This document shows, piece after piece, positions 32,125 to 41,982 of a stretch of 64,000 nt of DNA. Positions within the stretch are counted from its first letter, which is position 1; each line of letters opens with the position of its first letter. The stretch is from NCBI RefSeq assembly GCF_003751945.1, contig NZ_RJKL01000001.1, positions 1,860,001 to 1,924,000 on the forward strand, read 5' to 3'. The position numbers and the translations under genes are program-made. The notes under the pieces are model-generated. The model worked only from the letters and a program-made list of their open reading frames with translations, was not told where the DNA came from and did no database searches. The DNA comes from Couchioplanes caeruleus. GTDB lineage: Bacteria > Actinomycetota > Actinomycetes > Mycobacteriales > Micromonosporaceae.

Positions 32125-34998
32125 GTGGCGCAGGGGAATGGGGGCGGGCGGATGCCGGCGATGATCGGCCGGGACGCCGAGTGGCGCACGGCCGTCGATG
32201 CGGTCGACGCCCTCGGCGACGGCGCCCGGGTGCTGGAGGTCGTCGGCGAGCCCGGGATCGGCAAGACCCGCCTGCTCGCCGAGCTGGCCGGCCACGCGCG
32301 CGAGCGACGGCGGCTCACGCTCACCGGCCGCGCCACCGAGTTCGAGTCCGAGATCCCGTTCGCCCTGGTCGTCGAGGCGCTCGACGACCACGTACGCCGG
32401 CACGGCGAGTCCCTGCGCGCCCGCCTCGCCGCCGACGATGTGGCCCGCCTGGGCGAGATCCTCGACGGCCTGCGCACCGGGCCGGCACCGGCATCGCCCG
32501 GCGACGCGGCCGAGCGTTACCGCTCCCTGCGCGCGCTGCGCCGGTTGCTGGAGATCCTCGCCGAGCCGGACGGGCTGGTGCTGATCCTCGACGACGTGCA
32601 CTGGTGCGACCCCGCCACCGTCGACCTGGTCGACTATCTGCTGCGCCGCCCGCCCGCCGGCCCGGTGCTGCTTGCCCTCGCCTACCGGCCGGCGCAGGCA
32701 CCGGCCCGGCTGACGGCCGCCCTGGCCACCGGCCACCTCGGACGCGTGCACCGCCGGCTCGCGCTGGCGCCGCTGCGCGAGGACGAGGTGACGACCCTGC
32801 TGGGACCCGGCGCCGATCCCCGCGACGCGGCCCAGCTATTCCGCCTCAGCGGCGGCAACCCGCTCTATGTGGACGCACTGCGCCGCTGCGGGGCGACCGC
32901 GCTCGGCGCCGCGCGTACCCCGGACGACCTCGACCCCGCCCTGGCCGCACTGCCCGCCGAGGTGCGGGCCGCGCTCGGCGCGGAGTGGGAGTCGGTGGGA
33001 CCGGACAGCCGCCTGCTGGCCGCCGCGGCCGCCGTCGGCGGTGACGAGTGCGAGCCGGCCCTGCTCACCGAGATCGCCGAACTGCCCCTGCCCGCCGTGC
33101 TGCGCTGCCTCGACGAGCTGGTGGCACGCGACCTCGTGCAGGTTGTGGCCGGCACCGGCCGGTTCCGCTTCCGGCACCCCCTGGTGCGGCACGTCGTGTA
33201 CGCCTCGGCCGCCGCCGGGTGGCGCCTCGGCGCGCACGCCCGAGCCGCGGCCCACCTGCAACGAGTGGGCGCGCCGCCCCGGGCCCGTGCCCACCACGTC
33301 GCCCGGTCGGCGGCGATCGGCGACGCCGGCGCGGCGGCCACGCTGGTCTCGGCGGCCCGGGCGGTCGGCGCGCAGGCGCCCGCCACCGCAGCCGGGTGGA
33401 TGCGGACCGCGCTGCGCCTGCTGCCGGGCGACACCTCCGGCGCCGGCCTGCCCGAGCGCGCCGAGCTGGTCGCCTACCTCGCGGAACGGCAGGCGGCGGC
33501 CGGCTGTCTCGCCGACGCGCGCCGGACGATGGGCGTGGTCCTCGACGAGCTGCTCCCGGCCGGGCACCCGGCGCGCCCGGCCGCCGTCGCGTACACCGGC
33601 GTGCTCAGCCGGCTGCTCGGCCGTCCCGAGGAGGCGCAGGCGCTGCTCACCGCGGAGCTGGAACGCCGGCCCGGCGCGGACCACTCGGAGGTGCTGCTGC
33701 AGATCGCCACGTACGCACTGATGCGCGGCCGGCTCGGCGAGGCCGACGAGCGGCTGTGCCAGGCGATCGCGCAGGCGCCGGGCAGCGCGGCCGCGGCGAT
33801 CGCTCGGGCCATGCGGCCGATGACCGGGTACGCGACCGGGCCGGCGTACCGGCCCGACGCGCCGCAGGCCTGCCCGGCCGCCCTGCTGGACACGCTCGAC
33901 GACGACGACATCGGCCGCCGCCTGGACCTGTTCGCCTGGCTGTGCTGGACCGGGCTCGACGCCGAGGGGCCGCGCGACTCGCTGCGCCGGCTCCTGCGCT
34001 GCCGGCGGGTGGCGGTCCGGGTCGGGCACAACTTCGTGCTGCCCTACCTGCTGGCCATGCAGGCGCTGATGGAGGCCCGGCTGGGCCGGATCGGCGCGGC
34101 GACGGGCGCCGCCGACGAGGCCGTCGCCATCTCGCGGCTGCTCGCCGCCGACGAGCCGCTGGCCCTCGCGCTGCTCACCCAGTGCTGGCTGCACCGCTGC
34201 GCCGGCGAGCATGCGGCGGCCATCGCCACGGGCGAGCAGGCGGTCGCCGCCGCGGCGGCGAGCAGCGGCTGGCTCGCTACGGCCCGGGCGATGCTGGCGT
34301 TCAGCCGGATCTCGGCCGGCGACGTACGCCGCGGCGCCGCCGACCTGGTGAGCGCCGGGAACGGCCGCGAGCTGCCCGCGCTGTACCCGCACAACCGGCT
34401 GATCGCCTGCACCGCGCTGAGCGAGATCGCGGCGAACCTGGGCGAGCCCGAGTCACCACGGCACTGGGCCGACCTGGCCGAGCGGATCGCCGAGCCCGGA
34501 CTGCGGGTCGGGCACGGACTGGCGCTGCTGGCCCGGGTGTACGCGGTCGCCCCCGACGACCCGGATCGCGCCGCCGAGCTCGCCGAACAGGCCGGCGCCC
34601 TGCTGACCGGCGCGGAACTGCTGCTGGTGGCCGGGCGCGCCTGGCTCGCGGCGGCCGCCCTGCGCCTGCGCGCGGGCGACGAGCGGGCCGCGCGGGACGC
34701 TCTCGGCCACGCCGAGGACATAGCCGGGCATACGGACGCGGCCGACTATGCGGCGGCCGTCCGGCGCACGGCCGAGCGGCTCCGGCCGCACGCGGCGGTG
34801 CCGGCTGTCACGGGGGTCGCCGCGCTGACCCGGCGGGAGGGCGAGATCGCGACGCTGATCGCCGCCGGGCGCTCCAACGCCGAGATCGCCGCCGAGCTGT
34901 ACCTGAGCGTGCGCACGGTCGAGACGCACGTGTCGCGGATCTACGGCAAGCTCGGCGTCGGCCACCGCGCCGCCGCGGTGAGCCGGCTGGCACGCTGA
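32125..34998 (+). CDS. LAL-family (large ATP-binding LuxR) transcriptional regulator
   Basis: A 957-residue regulator. An AAA-type ATPase domain occupies the N-terminus, with Walker A GEPGIGKTRLL at about residue 40 and Walker B LVLILDDVHWCD near 155. A long helical TPR-like middle region follows. A C-terminal LuxR helix-turn-helix reads LTRREGEIATLIAAGRSNAE, then LSVRTVETHVSRIYGKLGVG. LAL proteins are often pathway-specific activators of antibiotic or carbohydrate genes. The GTG at 32125 is the longest start; ATGs at 32152 and 32161 are alternatives, the former behind GGGCGG. A second LAL gene follows directly. No structural gene cluster is adjacent. Confidence 0.88.
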   Translation: MAQGNGGGRMPAMIGRDAEWRTAVDAVDALGDGARVLEVVGEPGIGKTRLLAELAGHARERRRLTLTGRATEFESEIPFALVVEALDDHVRRHGESLRARLAADDVARLGEILDGLRTGPAPASPGDAAERYRSLRALRRLLEILAEPDGLVLILDDVHWCDPATVDLVDYLLRRPPAGPVLLALAYRPAQAPARLTAALATGHLGRVHRRLALAPLREDEVTTLLGPGADPRDAAQLFRLSGGNPLYVDALRRCGATALGAARTPDDLDPALAALPAEVRAALGAEWESVGPDSRLLAAAAAVGGDECEPALLTEIAELPLPAVLRCLDELVARDLVQVVAGTGRFRFRHPLVRHVVYASAAAGWRLGAHARAAAHLQRVGAPPRARAHHVARSAAIGDAGAAATLVSAARAVGAQAPATAAGWMRTALRLLPGDTSGAGLPERAELVAYLAERQAAAGCLADARRTMGVVLDELLPAGHPARPAAVAYTGVLSRLLGRPEEAQALLTAELERRPGADHSEVLLQIATYALMRGRLGEADERLCQAIAQAPGSAAAAIARAMRPMTGYATGPAYRPDAPQACPAALLDTLDDDDIGRRLDLFAWLCWTGLDAEGPRDSLRRLLRCRRVAVRVGHNFVLPYLLAMQALMEARLGRIGAATGAADEAVAISRLLAADEPLALALLTQCWLHRCAGEHAAAIATGEQAVAAAAASSGWLATARAMLAFSRISAGDVRRGAADLVSAGNGRELPALYPHNRLIACTALSEIAANLGEPESPRHWADLAERIAEPGLRVGHGLALLARVYAVAPDDPDRAAELAEQAGALLTGAELLLVAGRAWLAAAALRLRAGDERAARDALGHAEDIAGHTDAADYAAAVRRTAERLRPHAAVPAVTGVAALTRREGEIATLIAAGRSNAEIAAELYLSVRTVETHVSRIYGKLGVGHRAAAVSRLAR

Positions 34999-35000
34999 GC

Positions 35001-35060
35001 CGCCTGCTGGCGCGCCGGGCCGCCTGCTGGCGCGCCGGGCCGCCGGCTGACGCGCGGAAC
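35001..35060. repeat. 20-bp tandem repeats between the two LAL genes
   Basis: CGCCTGCTGGCGCGCCGGGC occurs perfectly at 35001-35020 and 35021-35040, followed by a diverged copy at 35041-35060. Partial copies extend back over the stop codon of the first LAL gene (34983-35000) and forward to about 35077. Each unit contains the 8-bp palindrome GGCGCGCC or a remnant of it. Confidence 0.8.
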
Positions 35061-35192
35061 CGGCTGGCGCGTTGAACCCGCGGTAAGCCCGCGTACGTGT
35101 CGGCGGCATGCGGGCGCACACGGATGCGTGCGCCGCTCGCACCTGACAGCGTGATCGGTTGGGCCACACCGGGTGGCCGGTGTGGGAGAACG

Positions 35193-38000
35193 ATGATGCG
35201 CGACGGCCCCGACGACCAGCACGCGAGCGACGCCGCCGGGATCCGGGCGAGCGAACTGGGCACGCTGCGCGAGGCCCTGGACCGGTGCCGGCCCGGCGGT
35301 CGCTGGATCCTCGTCGAGGTCGCGGGAGATCCCGGCATGGGCAAGTCCACGCTGCTGGCCCGCTTCGGCAGCCATGCGTCCGGCGCCGGCTGGCAGGTCC
35401 TGTCCGCGCCGACCGCCCTCGCCACGGCGGCGGATCCGACGTGGACCCGCCCGGTCGTGCTGATCGCCGACGACGTGCACCGTGCCGATCCGGCCACCGC
35501 GGAGCGGCTCGCCGGCCTGGTGCGGCATCCGCCGACCGGCCCGGTGCTGCTGGTCCTGGCGCACCGGCCGCGGCAGCTCTCCGGCGCCCTCGCCGCGGCC
35601 CTGGCCACGGCCGCGGTGGCCGGCGTGGTCCAGCGGGTCACCCTGGGACCGCTGAGCCCGGCCGAGTCGGCCGCCCTGCTGCCCGCGTCGCGACAGCGGC
35701 CGGGCTGCGAGGGTAACCCGCTCTACCTGCTCGCGCCCGCGGATGCGCCGGTGCCGGAACGTGTCCGTGCCGCCCTCCTGCCGGAGCTGTTCGCCGGTTC
35801 CCCCGTTGAGCGGCTGGTGGTCCGCGCCGCGGCGGTGGCCGGCGACGACGCCGATCCCGGCCTGATCGCCGCCGTCGCCCGGTGCACACCGGCGGTGGTG
35901 CACCGGGCCTTGGACCGGATCGTCGCGGGCGACGTGCTGCGCCCGTCCGGGGCGGGCTTCCGGTTCCGGCACGAGGTGGTGCGGAGCGTCGCGTACGAGT
36001 CCGCCCCCGCGGGCTGGCGGCTGGCCGCGCACGCCCGGGCCGCCGAGGCCCTGCGCGGGCGCGGTGCACCGGCGGCCGAGCGGGCCCCGCACCTCGAACA
36101 ATGCGCCGCCCCGGGGGACGAGGCTGCCGTCGAGACGCTGAGCCGGGCCGCGTCCGGCGCCCTGCATCGGGCTCCGGCCGATGCCGCGCGCTGGCTCGCC
36201 ACCGCCCTGCGGCTGTTGCCCGAGGGTCCGGATACCGCCGAGCGGTGCAGCGGGCTGCGGCTCGCATACGCGCGGGCCCTGCTCCTGGCCGGCCGCCCGG
36301 AGGAGGGTCGCGGGCACCTGCACCGGCTGCTCGCCGAGCTGCCACCCGACGGCCGGGCGCCGGCCGCCGTGCTCGCGGGCCGCGCGGAGCAACTGCTGGG
36401 CCGGCACGCCGAGGCCGACGCGCTGCTCCGCGGCGTACGCCGGGCGCCGCACCCCGGACTGGCCGCCGCGCTGGCCTGCGGCGCCATGCTGCGCGGCGAC
36501 GCCGCCGCGGCCCGGCGGTGGTCCGCCGAGGTCCTCGACCACGCCGCGGACGGCGCGGACCGCGTCGCCGCATCGGCCCTGTGGGTGCTGGCCGACCGCG
36601 CGACCGCCCTCTCCGGCCGCGCCGGCGGCTGCCCCACCGCGCCGGCCGAAAGCCCGGGAACCGCCGCGCGACGCCCGACCGGCACCGCCACGCCGGCCGG
36701 ACGCCCGACCGGCACCGCCCTCGAGGCCGGTCGCCTCGACGACGCGGCCGGGTCGGTGGACGCGATGCTCGACGGCGAGCTCGTCGCCGTGATGGATCTC
36801 GCCGGCTGGCTGGCCGAGGCGGAGCTGTCGGCCGAGCGGCTCGACGACGCCCTGCGGCACGCCGACCGGATGATCGCCGTCGCCCGCGAGGCCGGACGGC
36901 ACGACATGCTGGCCACGCTGCACGGCATCACGGCCCGGGCCCGGCTGCTCGGCGGCGACCTGTCGCGGGCCGCCGACGGTTTCGACCGCGCCGACGCCGC
37001 CGCCCGGCGCAGCGGAAGTCCGATCAGGGTCGCGGAGGCGACGGCCTGCCGGGCCTGGCTCGCGCTGTGGCAGGGTGACGCCGCGGAGGCCGTCCGGCTC
37101 GCCGCGCGGGCCCACGAGCAGGACGGCCCGGTGGCGTCCCGGCTGATCGGCGGCGGCGCCGTCCGCGCGTGGCAGCGGCTCGGCACCGACGCGGCCGCCG
37201 CGAACCGCCTCTGGCGGGGCCTGGAATCCTCGCCGAGCGATCCCCTCGTGCGGGTCCGCTGGCTCGAACTGGCGGCCCGGGCCTGCGCGGAGCGCCGGCT
37301 CTCCGCCGCCGCGACGGCGTGCGCCTCCTCGGCACGACACCTCGCGGCCCGGATCCCGGGCCGCCGCCTGCGGGGATACGCGGAGCTGACCGCCGCCCAC
37401 TCGCTGCTCGGCACCGATCCGGCGGCGTCGGCCGGTGCGGCCCGCCGCGCCGCCGACGCTCTGGCCCGGGCCGGTGACCCGCTCGGCGCGCGGCAGGCCT
37501 GGGACCGGCTGAACGCCACCCTGGCGGCATCGGCGGGCCCGGCACCGCCATGCCCGCGGACACCGGTCCGAGCGACGGCCGGTGCCAGGCCGGACCGGGC
37601 CGCCACCGGGCTGGCCGCGCTCACGGTGCGGGAGACGGAGGTGGTCACGCTGGTCGCCGAGGGACTGACCAACAAGGAGATCGCGCGCCGGCTCTTCCTC
37701 AGCCCGGGCACGGTGTCGATCCACGTCGGACGCGCGTACGCCAAGCTCGGCGTCTCCCGGCGGGCGGCGGCCGCCGCCCGCCTGGTCGGCGCCGGGCTCG
37801 CCGGCGCGTCGCAGGGGAACGCGGGCGGCCCGCCCGGCATCGGCGCGGGACTAGCGGTAGTTTGTCGCCTTCGTAACCTTCCTTCGCTCTGCGGCGTTGC
37901 ACCGGCTGGTGTCGGGTCGAGCGGGTGGGGTGCTGGTGGTTCGTGCGGTGTGTCCGCCGGCTGCGGGTCCGTTAGAGGATTATGCAGCTTGTTTCGATGA
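35193..38000 (+). CDS. second LAL-family regulator, 3' end altered by IS insertion
   Basis: A tandem neighbour of the first LAL gene with the same plan: Walker [15 protein letters not shown], Walker [13 protein letters not shown], helical middle, and a C-terminal HTH ([20 protein letters not shown], then [20 protein letters not shown]). The ATG at 35193 has GGGAG upstream. An IS701-type element enters at 37851-37854. Joining the flanks without the elements gives the ending ...GAGLAR-stop; the present frame instead runs about 48 codons into the IS. The HTH lies upstream and is intact, so the protein may still work. A 20-base direct repeat at 36670 and 36700 encodes a Pro/Thr-rich insertion. 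Confidence 0.85.
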   Translation: MMRDGPDDQHASDAAGIRASELGTLREALDRCRPGGRWILVEVAGDPGMGKSTLLARFGSHASGAGWQVLSAPTALATAADPTWTRPVVLIADDVHRADPATAERLAGLVRHPPTGPVLLVLAHRPRQLSGALAAALATAAVAGVVQRVTLGPLSPAESAALLPASRQRPGCEGNPLYLLAPADAPVPERVRAALLPELFAGSPVERLVVRAAAVAGDDADPGLIAAVARCTPAVVHRALDRIVAGDVLRPSGAGFRFRHEVVRSVAYESAPAGWRLAAHARAAEALRGRGAPAAERAPHLEQCAAPGDEAAVETLSRAASGALHRAPADAARWLATALRLLPEGPDTAERCSGLRLAYARALLLAGRPEEGRGHLHRLLAELPPDGRAPAAVLAGRAEQLLGRHAEADALLRGVRRAPHPGLAAALACGAMLRGDAAAARRWSAEVLDHAADGADRVAASALWVLADRATALSGRAGGCPTAPAESPGTAARRPTGTATPAGRPTGTALEAGRLDDAAGSVDAMLDGELVAVMDLAGWLAEAELSAERLDDALRHADRMIAVAREAGRHDMLATLHGITARARLLGGDLSRAADGFDRADAAARRSGSPIRVAEATACRAWLALWQGDAAEAVRLAARAHEQDGPVASRLIGGGAVRAWQRLGTDAAAANRLWRGLESSPSDPLVRVRWLELAARACAERRLSAAATACASSARHLAARIPGRRLRGYAELTAAHSLLGTDPAASAGAARRAADALARAGDPLGARQAWDRLNATLAASAGPAPPCPRTPVRATAGARPDRAATGLAALTVRETEVVTLVAEGLTNKEIARRLFLSPGTVSIHVGRAYAKLGVSRRAAAAARLVGAGLAGASQGNAGGPPGIGAGLAVVCRLRNLPSLCGVAPAGVGSSGWGAGGSCGVSAGCGSVRGLCSLFR

Positions 38001-39386
38001 GTTGTTCTCCCGGCTGGCTCAGCGGCGGGGGTTTCGGGAGTATTTGACTGGTCTGCTCGCGCCTCGCGATCGCAACAAGACGTTGACGGGCCTGGCCGGC
38101 GCGGAGCCGGTCGAGGGGGCGCAACACGCTGCGGTACAACGGCTGCAGTACTTCCTGTCGCAGTCCACGTGGGACGCGGATGAGGTCAACCGGCGGCGGC
38201 TGGAGCTGCTGGTGAACGCTCCGGTGACCGCCCCGCATGCTCGCGGGGTGATCGCCATCGACGATTCCGGCGACCGCAAGGATGGCACCCGCACCGCGCA
38301 TGTCGGGCGGCAGTGGCTGGGCCGCTACGGCAAGACCGACAACGGCATCGTTACCGTGACCACGGTGTGGGCCGACGAACGTGTCTACTATCCGTTGCAC
38401 GCCGAGGCCTACACCCCTGCCTCCCATTTCGCCCGCAAGCAGGCCGACCCCGGTTTCCGGACCAAGCTGCAGATCGCCGCGGACCTGATCGACAAGGCGC
38501 TTACCGCCGGCGTGGTCTGCCGGGCAGTGGTGGCGGACAGCTTCTACGGCGAGCACGACGACCTGCGCGGCGCACTGCGCCAGAGCGGCCTTGGTTTCGT
38601 CATGGCTCTCAAGCCGTCCCGGGGCACCTGGCAGTACGGCGCTGACGCCCACACACCGAAAGACGCCGCCCGAACCGTGCCGTGGGGCGGGCCTGAGCAT
38701 CCCGGCGGCTGGCAACCGGTCCAGCGCCGGTTCCGCGACGGGCACACCGAAACATGGTGGGCCACCGACGCCCGGCTCGGTTGGTGGGGACCCGACGGAC
38801 ATACCCGCCTGGTCATCGCCACGACCGACCCGGCCACCCTGCCCGACAAGGCAACCTGGTATCTGGCCACCAACCTGGCACGCCCCGGCGGTCCACACGA
38901 CATCCCCGAGGCAGCCCACGAACCGGCGGACTTGACCGAAGTCGTGCGGCTCTACGGAATCCGACATTGGATCGAGCAAAGCTACAAACAAGTAAAAGAC
39001 GAACTCGGCTGGGCGGACTTCCAAGTCCGCTCTGCCACCGCGATCCGCCGCCACCAAACCCTGGTGAACTGCGCGTTCTCGTTCTGCTGGAACACCTGGT
39101 TCGACCCACCATCCACAAACGACAACGTAACGACTCCTGCGGAGCCCGTCCCCGACGACTCCGGAGAGAGGGGGCACCACAGCCGGCCACACGGCTGAAC
39201 ACCCGAGCTGGCCCAAAGCTCTCCGCGCCGTCCGCGCCTGGCTCACGCCATGGCTGCAACTGCACCGCTACTGGACAGCGTGGAGCAAGAAACCACCGCC
39301 CGCCGAACTCCAAAAACTCCTGAACGCCGTCGGAAACGGACATGCCCTGAACCTCTATTTACCCCCATGAAGACGACAAACTACCG
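37855..39386 (+). mobile_element. IS701-family insertion sequence
   Basis: The element is 1532 bases. Terminal inverted repeats CGGTAGTTTGTCG (37855-37867) and CGACAAACTACCG (39374-39386) are perfect. It is flanked by CTAG: left copy 37851-37854, right copy 39387-39390. The right copy has since been split by an IS630 insertion. A 4-base YTAG duplication is the known habit of the IS701 family. One transposase gene fills it, but with a frameshift near its 3' end. It interrupts the last codons of the second LAL gene. Confidence 0.88.
37897..39370 (+). pseudogene. IS701-family transposase with C-terminal frameshift
   Basis: The main frame (37897-39198, 433 residues) carries the DDE catalytic residues: Asp in IAIDDSGDRKDG, Asp in VVADSFYGEHDD, and Glu in WIEQSYKQVKDELGW. 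It ends with the odd tail GERGHHSRPHG. In the +1 frame, downstream codons to the TGA at 39368-39370 encode HPSWPKALRAVRAWLTPWLQ and later LQKLLNAVGNGHALNLYLPP, the usual IS701 C-terminus. One extra base in the GGGGG run at 39170-39174 would explain the break. Loss of about 57 residues probably inactivates it, unless ribosomal frameshifting restores the tail. The TTG start is uncertain. Confidence 0.75.
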
Positions 39387-40478
39387 CTAGTGTGCTGCGC
39401 CGGAAATTCGCCTACAAAATCGGGCGAGTGATTCGAGGATCTCTTCGGCGGTCTTGGTCCAGATGAACGGTCGCGGATTGCTGTTCCAGTCGGCGATCCA
39501 GGACCGGATGTCGGCTTCCAGGGCCTGGACGCTGTTGTGGGTGCCGCGGCGGATCTTCTGGTCGGCGAGGAAGCCGAACCAGCGTTCGACCTGGTTGATC
39601 CAGGACGAGCCGGTCGGGGTGAAGTGCATGTGGAAGCGGGGATGTTTCGTCAGCCAGGCCCGGATGGCGGGGGTTTTGTGGGTGCCGTAGTTGTCGCAGA
39701 TCAGGTGCACGTCCAGGTCGGCCGGGACGGTCTTGTCGATGGTGATCAGGAACTGTTTGAACTCGGTCGCGCGGTGCTGGCGGTGCAGTTCGCTGATGAC
39801 GGTGCCGTCGGCGGTGTCGAACGCGGCGAACAGGCTGGTGATGCCGTTGCGGTGGTAGTCGTGGGTGCGGCGTTCGGGCATGCCGGGCATCATCGGCAGG
39901 ACCGGCTGGGAGCGGTTGAGGGCCTGGATCTGGGACTTCTCGTCCACGCACAGCACCACGGCTCGTTCGGGCGGATGATGGTAGAGGCCGACGACGTCGA
40001 CGACTTTCTCGATGAACTGCGGGTCGGTGGACAGTTTGAACGTCTCAGCCCGGTGCGGCTTGAGGCCGAAGTCGCGCCAGATCCGGCCGATCGTCGACTT
40101 CGACAGCCCGGACTTCTCCGCCATCGACGCGCGTGACCAGTGAGTGGCGTTACGCGGTGTCTGTTCCAGGGTGGCGACGACGACTTCTTCGACCTTGTCC
40201 AGGGCGATCGACGGCGGCCGGCCCGGACGTTGTTCATCGATCAAACCGTCGAGACGTTCGGCCAGGAACCGCCGCCGCCACTTACCCGCAGTGGACAGGT
40301 GTACGCCCAGAGCCGTTGCTACATCAGTGTTCGCGGCACCTTCGGCGCACGCCAGGATGATCCTCGATCGCACAGCGAGGGCCTGCGAAGACTTCGCCCG
40401 ACGCGACCACCGGGTCAACGTCGCGCGTTCCTCATCGGTCAACACCAGCGGTGCAGTCGGGCGCCCGGTACGTGCCAT
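39387..40478 (-). CDS. IS630-family transposase
   Basis: A 363-residue transposase. An N-terminal helix-turn-helix region ([20 protein letters not shown] and [20 protein letters not shown]) precedes the DDE domain with Asp in [13 protein letters not shown], Asp in [10 protein letters not shown] and Glu in [12 protein letters not shown]. All three are present and the frame is unbroken, so it may be active. The ATG at 40478 has a G-rich site. The open frame runs through the entire terminal repeat, and the stop codon TAG (39389-39387) is formed from the target TA plus the next target base. The insertion site thus supplies the stop. Confidence 0.9.
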   Translation of the reverse strand: MARTGRPTAPLVLTDEERATLTRWSRRAKSSQALAVRSRIILACAEGAANTDVATALGVHLSTAGKWRRRFLAERLDGLIDEQRPGRPPSIALDKVEEVVVATLEQTPRNATHWSRASMAEKSGLSKSTIGRIWRDFGLKPHRAETFKLSTDPQFIEKVVDVVGLYHHPPERAVVLCVDEKSQIQALNRSQPVLPMMPGMPERRTHDYHRNGITSLFAAFDTADGTVISELHRQHRATEFKQFLITIDKTVPADLDVHLICDNYGTHKTPAIRAWLTKHPRFHMHFTPTGSSWINQVERWFGFLADQKIRRGTHNSVQALEADIRSWIADWNSNPRPFIWTKTAEEILESLARFCRRISGAAH

Positions 40479-40526
40479 CAACCCACCCTACACCGACTTA
40501 TCAGGCGAATTTCCGGCGCAGCACAC
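39390..40526 (-). mobile_element. IS630-family insertion sequence
   Basis: The element is 1137 bases with perfect 24-base terminal inverted repeats that begin GTGTGCTGCGCCGGAAATTC at the left end. The flanking TA at 39388-39389 and 40527-40528 is the target duplication expected for IS630/Tc1-mariner. It sits inside the CTAG at the right edge of the IS701 element, so it inserted after that element had made its target duplication. The transposase looks intact. Confidence 0.9.
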
Positions 40527-40529
40527 TAG

Positions 40530-40628
40530 CTCGATGACGCCGATGTGCGGATCGTGCAGTCACTGGCCGACGTTGCGAACAGCATCGTCACCGACCTGCC
40601 CGCACTGCCGAACCTGGAGACCCCGTAA
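40530..40628 (+). pseudogene. 3' remnant of a GAF-domain gene
   Basis: Directly beyond the IS630 element one frame encodes LDDADVRIVQSLADVANSIV and then 12 more residues to TAA at 40626-40628. This matches the end of GAF domains in actinobacterial GAF/ANTAR regulators (the ...ADVRVAQALADVA... helix), and third positions are about 84 percent G/C. No start or N-terminal part exists: in the reconstructed empty site a TAG lies just upstream in this frame. I read it as the stump of a lost gene. Confidence 0.5.
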
Positions 40629-40679
40629 CGTCCCGGTGCGGTGTGGCGATCGATACATGTCGACATCCGGGGGGGCATC

Positions 40680-41711
40680 ATGCATGTCATGACTGTTCCG
40701 CGCCCTCCCGCGCCCTGGCTCATCCGGCCCGTGAAGCTCCCGGCCACCACCCCGCCACCGCTGACCGGCGCGTGGGCTCCGGCCGACACCCGGCTCGACG
40801 ACGTCGAGGTACTGAACGTGCCCGGTAGCCACGGCCCCGAGGACGTCGTGGTCAGCCTGGAAGGGCATGTCTTCTCCGGTACGGAGGACGGCCGCATCTG
40901 GCGCTGGCCACCCGACGCGCGTCCCGGCGCGGTGCCGCAGCAGCTCACCGACACCGGCGGCCGCCCGCTCGGCATCGAGATCGACCCCCGCGACGGCAGC
41001 CTCGTGGTCTGCGACGCCTATCGGGGCCTGCTGCGCGTGACCCCGGACGGCATCATCGCCGACCTCGCCCACCGAGCCGGCGGCAGCCGCATCCTGTTCT
41101 GCAACAACGCGGCGGTGGCCCGCGACGGCGTCGTCTACTTCACCGACAGCTCGCACCGGTTCCCCGTCTCGCACTGGCGGCGGGACCTGCTGGAGCACCG
41201 CCCCAACGGGCGGGTACTGGCCTACGACCCGGGCACAGACCGCACCGACGTGGTGGCCGAGGGCTTCTACTTCCCGAACGGGGTGGCGCTCACCCCGGAG
41301 GAGGACGCGCTGCTGCTCTGCGAGACGGTGGCCCACCGGCTGCTGCGGTTGTCGCTGCCGGACGGCACCGTACGGGTGCTGGGCGATCTGCCGGCGTACC
41401 CGGACAACATGTCGGCGGTCGGCGACGGCACCTACTGGATCGCCCTCGCAAGCCCGCGGGTGGCCGTGGCCGAGCGGCTCCTGCCGCATCCGATGCTGCG
41501 CCGCCTGGCGGCCGTGCTGCCCGAGCGGCTACAGCCGCAGCCGCAGCCGCACACCATCGCCGCTCTGGTCGACGGCGAGGGCACCGTGCTGCGGACCTTG
41601 CACGGCCCGGCCGGCCGGTACGTGATGACGACCGGGGTGCGCCAGCACGGCGACACGTTGTGGCTCGGCAGCCTCACCGAGAAGGCGATCGCCCGGACGC
41701 CTCTGTCCTGA
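40680..41711 (+). CDS. SMP-30/strictosidine-synthase-like beta-propeller protein
   Basis: A 343-residue six-blade propeller protein. Family landmarks: HGPEDVVVSLEGHVFSGTED, PLGIEIDPRDGSLVVCDAYR, VYFTDSSHRFPVSHWRRDLL, FYFPNGVALTPEEDALLLCE and AYPDNMSAVGDGTYWIALAS. Bacterial members are lactonases or hydrolases; true strictosidine synthase activity is not expected. There is no signal peptide. The ATG at 40680 has a G-rich stretch upstream, and an ATG at 40689 is possible. It lies alone after the IS pair and the GAF remnant. Confidence 0.82.
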   Translation: MHVMTVPRPPAPWLIRPVKLPATTPPPLTGAWAPADTRLDDVEVLNVPGSHGPEDVVVSLEGHVFSGTEDGRIWRWPPDARPGAVPQQLTDTGGRPLGIEIDPRDGSLVVCDAYRGLLRVTPDGIIADLAHRAGGSRILFCNNAAVARDGVVYFTDSSHRFPVSHWRRDLLEHRPNGRVLAYDPGTDRTDVVAEGFYFPNGVALTPEEDALLLCETVAHRLLRLSLPDGTVRVLGDLPAYPDNMSAVGDGTYWIALASPRVAVAERLLPHPMLRRLAAVLPERLQPQPQPHTIAALVDGEGTVLRTLHGPAGRYVMTTGVRQHGDTLWLGSLTEKAIARTPLS

Positions 41712-41982
41712 CCGCCGGTCCCCGCCGGGCAGATCTCCATGATTCCGCCCGCGTCCGGTCATTCGATTTTCCACGATGATGAAGGCCGCCCGGCTCCGAT
41801 CATTTTTCTTTCCTCCACAATGACCCGTGAATTGTCTTTCGCCGTTAACAGCCCGCCTCAAGGAAAGCAACAGACAGTTCCTTGGAACGACGCAATAGCC
41901 GTTTAGGCTCACCGGCGGCCCGGACCACACGACGGTCGGGCGACACGGTCCCCACGACGGACCCCAGCCAAGGAGGAAAATC

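Noticed and set aside
34983..35077. Possible replication iterons or attachment site
   Set aside because: The 20-bp repeats are few, degenerate outward, and have no origin, replication or integrase gene nearby.
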